This document shows positions 19,471 through 22,022 of a stretch of DNA of 22,022 bases, piece after piece. The stretch lies in assembly GCF_000499385.1 (NCBI RefSeq), contig NW_013655311.1, positions 15,989 through 38,010 on the forward strand, in the 5' to 3' direction. How positions within the stretch are numbered: position 1 is the stretch's first letter; each line of letters begins with the position of its first letter. Made by a program: the position numbers and the translations under genes. This DNA is from Eimeria necatrix. Taxonomy: Eukaryota > Apicomplexa > Conoidasida > Eucoccidiorida > Eimeriidae. The notes beneath the pieces were generated by a model. That model did no database searches. It was not told where the DNA came from and saw nothing but the letters and a program-made list of their open reading frames with translations.

Positions 19471-19645
19471 TAGAGCTTCTACACTTTTATTTCTATTCTG
19501 TTTCAAACCTGTTTGCTGCTGCTGCTCTCTTTGCTTCTGTTGGTGCGCCCAGAGGCGCTGCTAGACTTCCTGCGTCTTCTGCTGCTGCTACTGCAGCGCT
19601 GCTGCAGTTCTTGCAGCGGCAGGCGATGCTGCTGCAGCTTTGCTG

Positions 19646-19680
<35 letters not shown>

Positions 19681-19952
19681 GCCAGCCCAGCAGCGTCCAC
19701 TGCCTGCCCGTCGAGCTACGCACACCTTTAAAGGTTTTATTCAAACGGGGCCCTGCCATGCACTGTTTACCTGCTGCTGCTGAATTTGCTGCAGCAGCAA
19801 AACCTGCAGGGCCTAGGACGCACCTGCTGCTGCATCTAGGGCCTTGGCTGCATCTGCAGCAGCAGCAGCAGCAGCTTACCATGCTCCGGTGCAGCAGCTG
19901 CAACCGAGCTGGGGTCATATAGAAGCAAACCTCAGAGTTATCTGCGCCTGTA

Positions 19953-19984
<32 letters not shown>

Positions 19985-20087
19985 AAGTGCTGCTGCTGCT
20001 GCTATTTCGAGCTGCCGCCTTATGCCCCTCTTTGAAACACATGGAAGAAAAACGCGAAAAGAAGCAGCAGGGAAGCTCATATCAGCC
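19471..20087. other. Downstream of the 20088-20762 gene; no firm exon
   Basis: CTG/CAG tracts (19578-19680, 19855-19876, 19953-20003) with unique pieces. One minus-strand stretch near 19880-19915 encodes MTPARLQLLHRSM and is followed by GTAAGC, a good donor, but no upstream or downstream partner exon could be fixed. Treated as non-coding or 3' flank. Confidence 0.35.
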
Positions 20088-20139
20088 TCATGCTGCACTT
20101 GTTAGATTTGCTTCTTCTGGCGGTGCAGTCGCTGCTGCT

Positions 20140-20176
<37 letters not shown>

Positions 20177-20513
20177 CGGTTGCTGCTGCCTCGGCTTCTG
20201 TCGGTTCATCTGCTGCCATTTCCGCCGCTTCTGAAGCTACAGCCGCACGTTTACTTAAGTTCGGCTGCAGCACCTGCTGCCCTCGCTGCTGCTGCTGCTG
20301 TTGCTCTTGCTGCTGCTTCTGCTGCTCCATTTGCTGCTGCGGCTGCTGCTTTTGCTGCCTTTCCTGCTGCTCCTGCTGCTGTTCCTGCCGTTCCACCTGC
20401 TGTTGCTGCTGGATCTGCCTTTCCTGTTCCTGCTGTTTCTGCTTTTCCACCTGCTGTTGCTGCTGCATCTGCCTTCCCTGCTGCTCCTGCTGCTCCTTCT
20501 GCCGCTCGATCTG

Positions 20514-20545
<32 letters not shown>

Positions 20546-20674
20546 TTTCTTGCTGCTCTATGCTGCGGGCCATTCGGTCGATGCTTTGAAGGTACCGATG
20601 AGCCACTTGGCCGAACCGCGCGTACACCACAGGCGCCCCCTGCAGCAGCAAAATCAGCAGCACCGAGCGCGCAT

Positions 20675-20707
<33 letters not shown>

Positions 20708-20762
20708 GCACAGCAGTCAGGAAGCACCTCTTTGGTGGCCCCTTCAGGCCGGAGAGTCGCAT
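20088..20762 (-). CDS. Gln-rich protein with N-terminal hydrophobic leader (224 aa)
   Basis: Not recognised. ATG at 20762. MRLSGLKGPPKRCFLTAVLA and an Ala run ending ADA resemble a signal or targeting peptide of about 30 aa. Next come a second hydrophobic stretch, SVLLILLLQGAPVVYA, and FGQVAHRYLQSIDRMARSI, which reads like ordinary folded or helical sequence. About 110 residues follow of Q/E/K/R heptad-like repeats (EKQKQQEQERQIQ, VERQEQQQEQQERQQ), a probable long coiled coil. An Ala/Glu-rich acidic tail ends PPEEANLTSAA and stop. The whole ORF is uninterrupted. A good donor (AA|GTAAACG) occurs near residue 165, so the true 3' end may differ. The leader suggests export or organelle targeting (inference). 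Confidence 0.5.
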
Positions 20763-20881
20763 GCGTCTGATGCTTCAACACTACAGCAGCAGCAGCAGCT
20801 GCAGCAAGGCAGCCTCAAGCTGGCAGCAGCAGCAGCAACAGCAGGCTAAACCAAAATGGCGAGAACAGCAGCAGCAACAGC

Positions 20882-21283
20882 GGCAACACCAACACTAGCT
20901 GCAGCAACAGCTGCAGTAACAACTGCAAATGCAACGTTGGATCGAGCACTGGCAGCAGCAACACTTGCTGCAGCAGCTGCAGCAACAGCAGCAGCAACAG
21001 CTGGAAAAACAGCAGTGAACTCTACCTCGGAGCTGAAATCTCTCGGAGACTCCCCACTTCTGCCTGTTGCAAGAAAAGCTCGGGCAACACCAACACTAGC
21101 TGCAGCAACAGCTGCAGTAACAACTGCAAATGCAACGTTGGATCGAGCACTGGCAGCAGCAACACTTGCTGCAGCAGCTGCAGCAACAGCAGCAGCAACA
21201 GCTGGAAAAACAGCAGTGAACTCTACCTCGGAGCTGAAATCTCTCGGAGACTCCCCACTTCTGCCTGTTGCAAGAAAAGCACA
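20882..21283. repeat. Perfect tandem duplication, period 201 bp
   Basis: Two head-to-tail copies, 20882-21082 and 21083 to about 21280, appear identical base for base until the last few positions. The period is 67 codons exactly, so both strands keep their open frames through it. Each copy contains a 38 nt minus-strand segment flanked by a strong acceptor and donor (21063-21026 and 21264-21227). Confidence 0.95.
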
Positions 21284-21544
21284 AGTGCAGCAGCAGCAGC
21301 AGCAGTTCGAGAGAGAGCCAACAGCAGCGCAGCAACAGCATGCAGCAGCGGCAGGCAGCAAGCAGCAGCACAAGCAGCACCAAGAACACATCCAGCAGCA
21401 GTGGGAGCAGAGGCAGCACCCAGCAGCAACAGCAGCCGCCGTAGCAGCAACAGCAGCAACAGCAAGAACAAAAGCAGCAGCAACAGCAAGAACAAAAGCA
21501 GCAGCAACAGCAGCAGCAACAGCAGCAGCAGCAGCAGGTTCCAC

Positions 21545-21642
21545 CCCACCAAATGAGCCGCGTCCTGACAGCCTCCTCACAGTGTCCTGCGGGCTCAAGT
21601 CCTCCTCCGGGCTTTCCTGTAATGATGAAGGGGACGTGTTGG

Positions 21643-21682
<40 letters not shown>

Positions 21683-21988
21683 GTCTGTCTCTGTGTCTGT
21701 GTGCGAATTCGCAGAGCCGTGCAGCTGCGCCTCTGCGGGGTACTGGGGCTGCCCCGCAGCGCCGCTGCCGCAGCCAGTGAGCAGCAGCCAGTCGTCAGCA
21801 GCAGCAGCAACAGCAGCAGACTGCAGCGGCAGCACTCCCATGTCTTCTGACAAGTCGAAAATGTCGCAAGTTGGCTGCCGCCCGGGGGGCCCCCCAACCC
21901 CAGGGGCCCCGGGGGCCCCCCGGGGGCCCCCCGGGGACTCTTCGCGGTCCAGGTGGTAAATTTCTACTGGGAAAGTTTCTTGAAGGCT
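21545..21988 (-). CDS. Exon of an unrecognised gene extending beyond the right edge
   Basis: Behind an acceptor formed by a CTG tract and GTTCGCCGCAG (21989-22022), the frame reads SLQETFPVEIYHLDREE, a Gly/Pro-rich stretch, PTCDIFDLSEDMGVLPLQ, an Ala/Gly/Ser region, Ala tract, SPSSLQESPEEDLSPQDTVR, RLSGRGSFGG. Two possible donors lie at the end (GG|GTGGAA after 21545, or TTTG|GTGGGG after 21550). Without splicing the frame stays open to a stop at 20846, but that stretch is Cys- and Ala-rich and looks intronic. The next exon may be one of the duplicated 38 nt segments (AEVGSLREISAP or RSGESPRDFSSE, depending on donor). No family recognised. The start codon is outside the window. Confidence 0.45.
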
Positions 21989-22022
21989 CTGCGGCGAACA
22001 GCAGAAGCAGCAGCAGCAGCAG

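Noticed and set aside
20856..21959. Plus-strand 367-residue open frame across the duplication
   Set aside because: Mostly Ala/Thr from triplet tracts. The minus strand has ordinary sequence, a good acceptor and splice-like segments. Not fully excluded.
1..22022. tRNA, rRNA or other structured RNA genes
   Set aside because: No conserved tRNA box pairs or rRNA signature segments were seen in the unique stretches.

Overview
This looks like nuclear DNA of an apicomplexan coccidian, most probably an Eimeria species. Three things point there: dense CAG/CTG triplet tracts that run through exons as poly-Gln, poly-Ser and poly-Ala, many blocks of the TTTAGGG/AAACCCT telomere-type heptamer inside the chromosome, and intron-rich genes including a lipoyl synthase with a secretory-type leader as expected for an apicoplast enzyme. 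The species cannot be decided from this window. Because CAG tracts leave every frame open, ORF length means little here. Gene models below rest on protein-family motifs, splice signals and conserved reading phase across junctions.

Layout, left to right. 1-2084 (minus): 5' part of lipoyl synthase (LipA) in five exons. Its four ~200 nt introns all have the same build: AAACCCT repeats after the donor and TTTAGGG repeats before the acceptor. 2928-3638 (plus): a possible secreted, charged, low-complexity protein. 3639-4835: triplet tracts, then degenerate telomere-type repeats. 4836-6097 (minus): an unrecognised multi-exon gene whose 5' end is not resolved. 6366-10248 (minus): a 1115-residue Gln/Ala/Ser-rich protein in four phase-0 exons, not recognised. 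10249-12276: non-coding, ending in large GCTA tetranucleotide arrays. 12277-18398 (minus): a complete ten-exon NOC1/MAK21/CEBPZ ribosome-biogenesis gene of 1296 residues. 18399-20087: non-coding with a second CTAGC-rich array. 20088-20762 (minus): a small Gln-rich protein with an N-terminal hydrophobic leader. 20882-21283: a 201 bp tandem duplication. 21545-21988 (minus): an exon of a further unrecognised gene entering from the right.

The genes have no evident shared pathway: LipA would serve the apicoplast pyruvate dehydrogenase and NOC1 the nucleolus. What unites the window is how repeats relate to gene structure. Telomere-type inverted repeats frame all LipA introns. CTG tracts precede most acceptors while CAG tracts sit in exons. 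Three resolved minus-strand genes take their stop codon from the edge of a repeat array. The stereotyped LipA introns are the best candidate for an undescribed element: introner-like insertions built on telomeric repeats.
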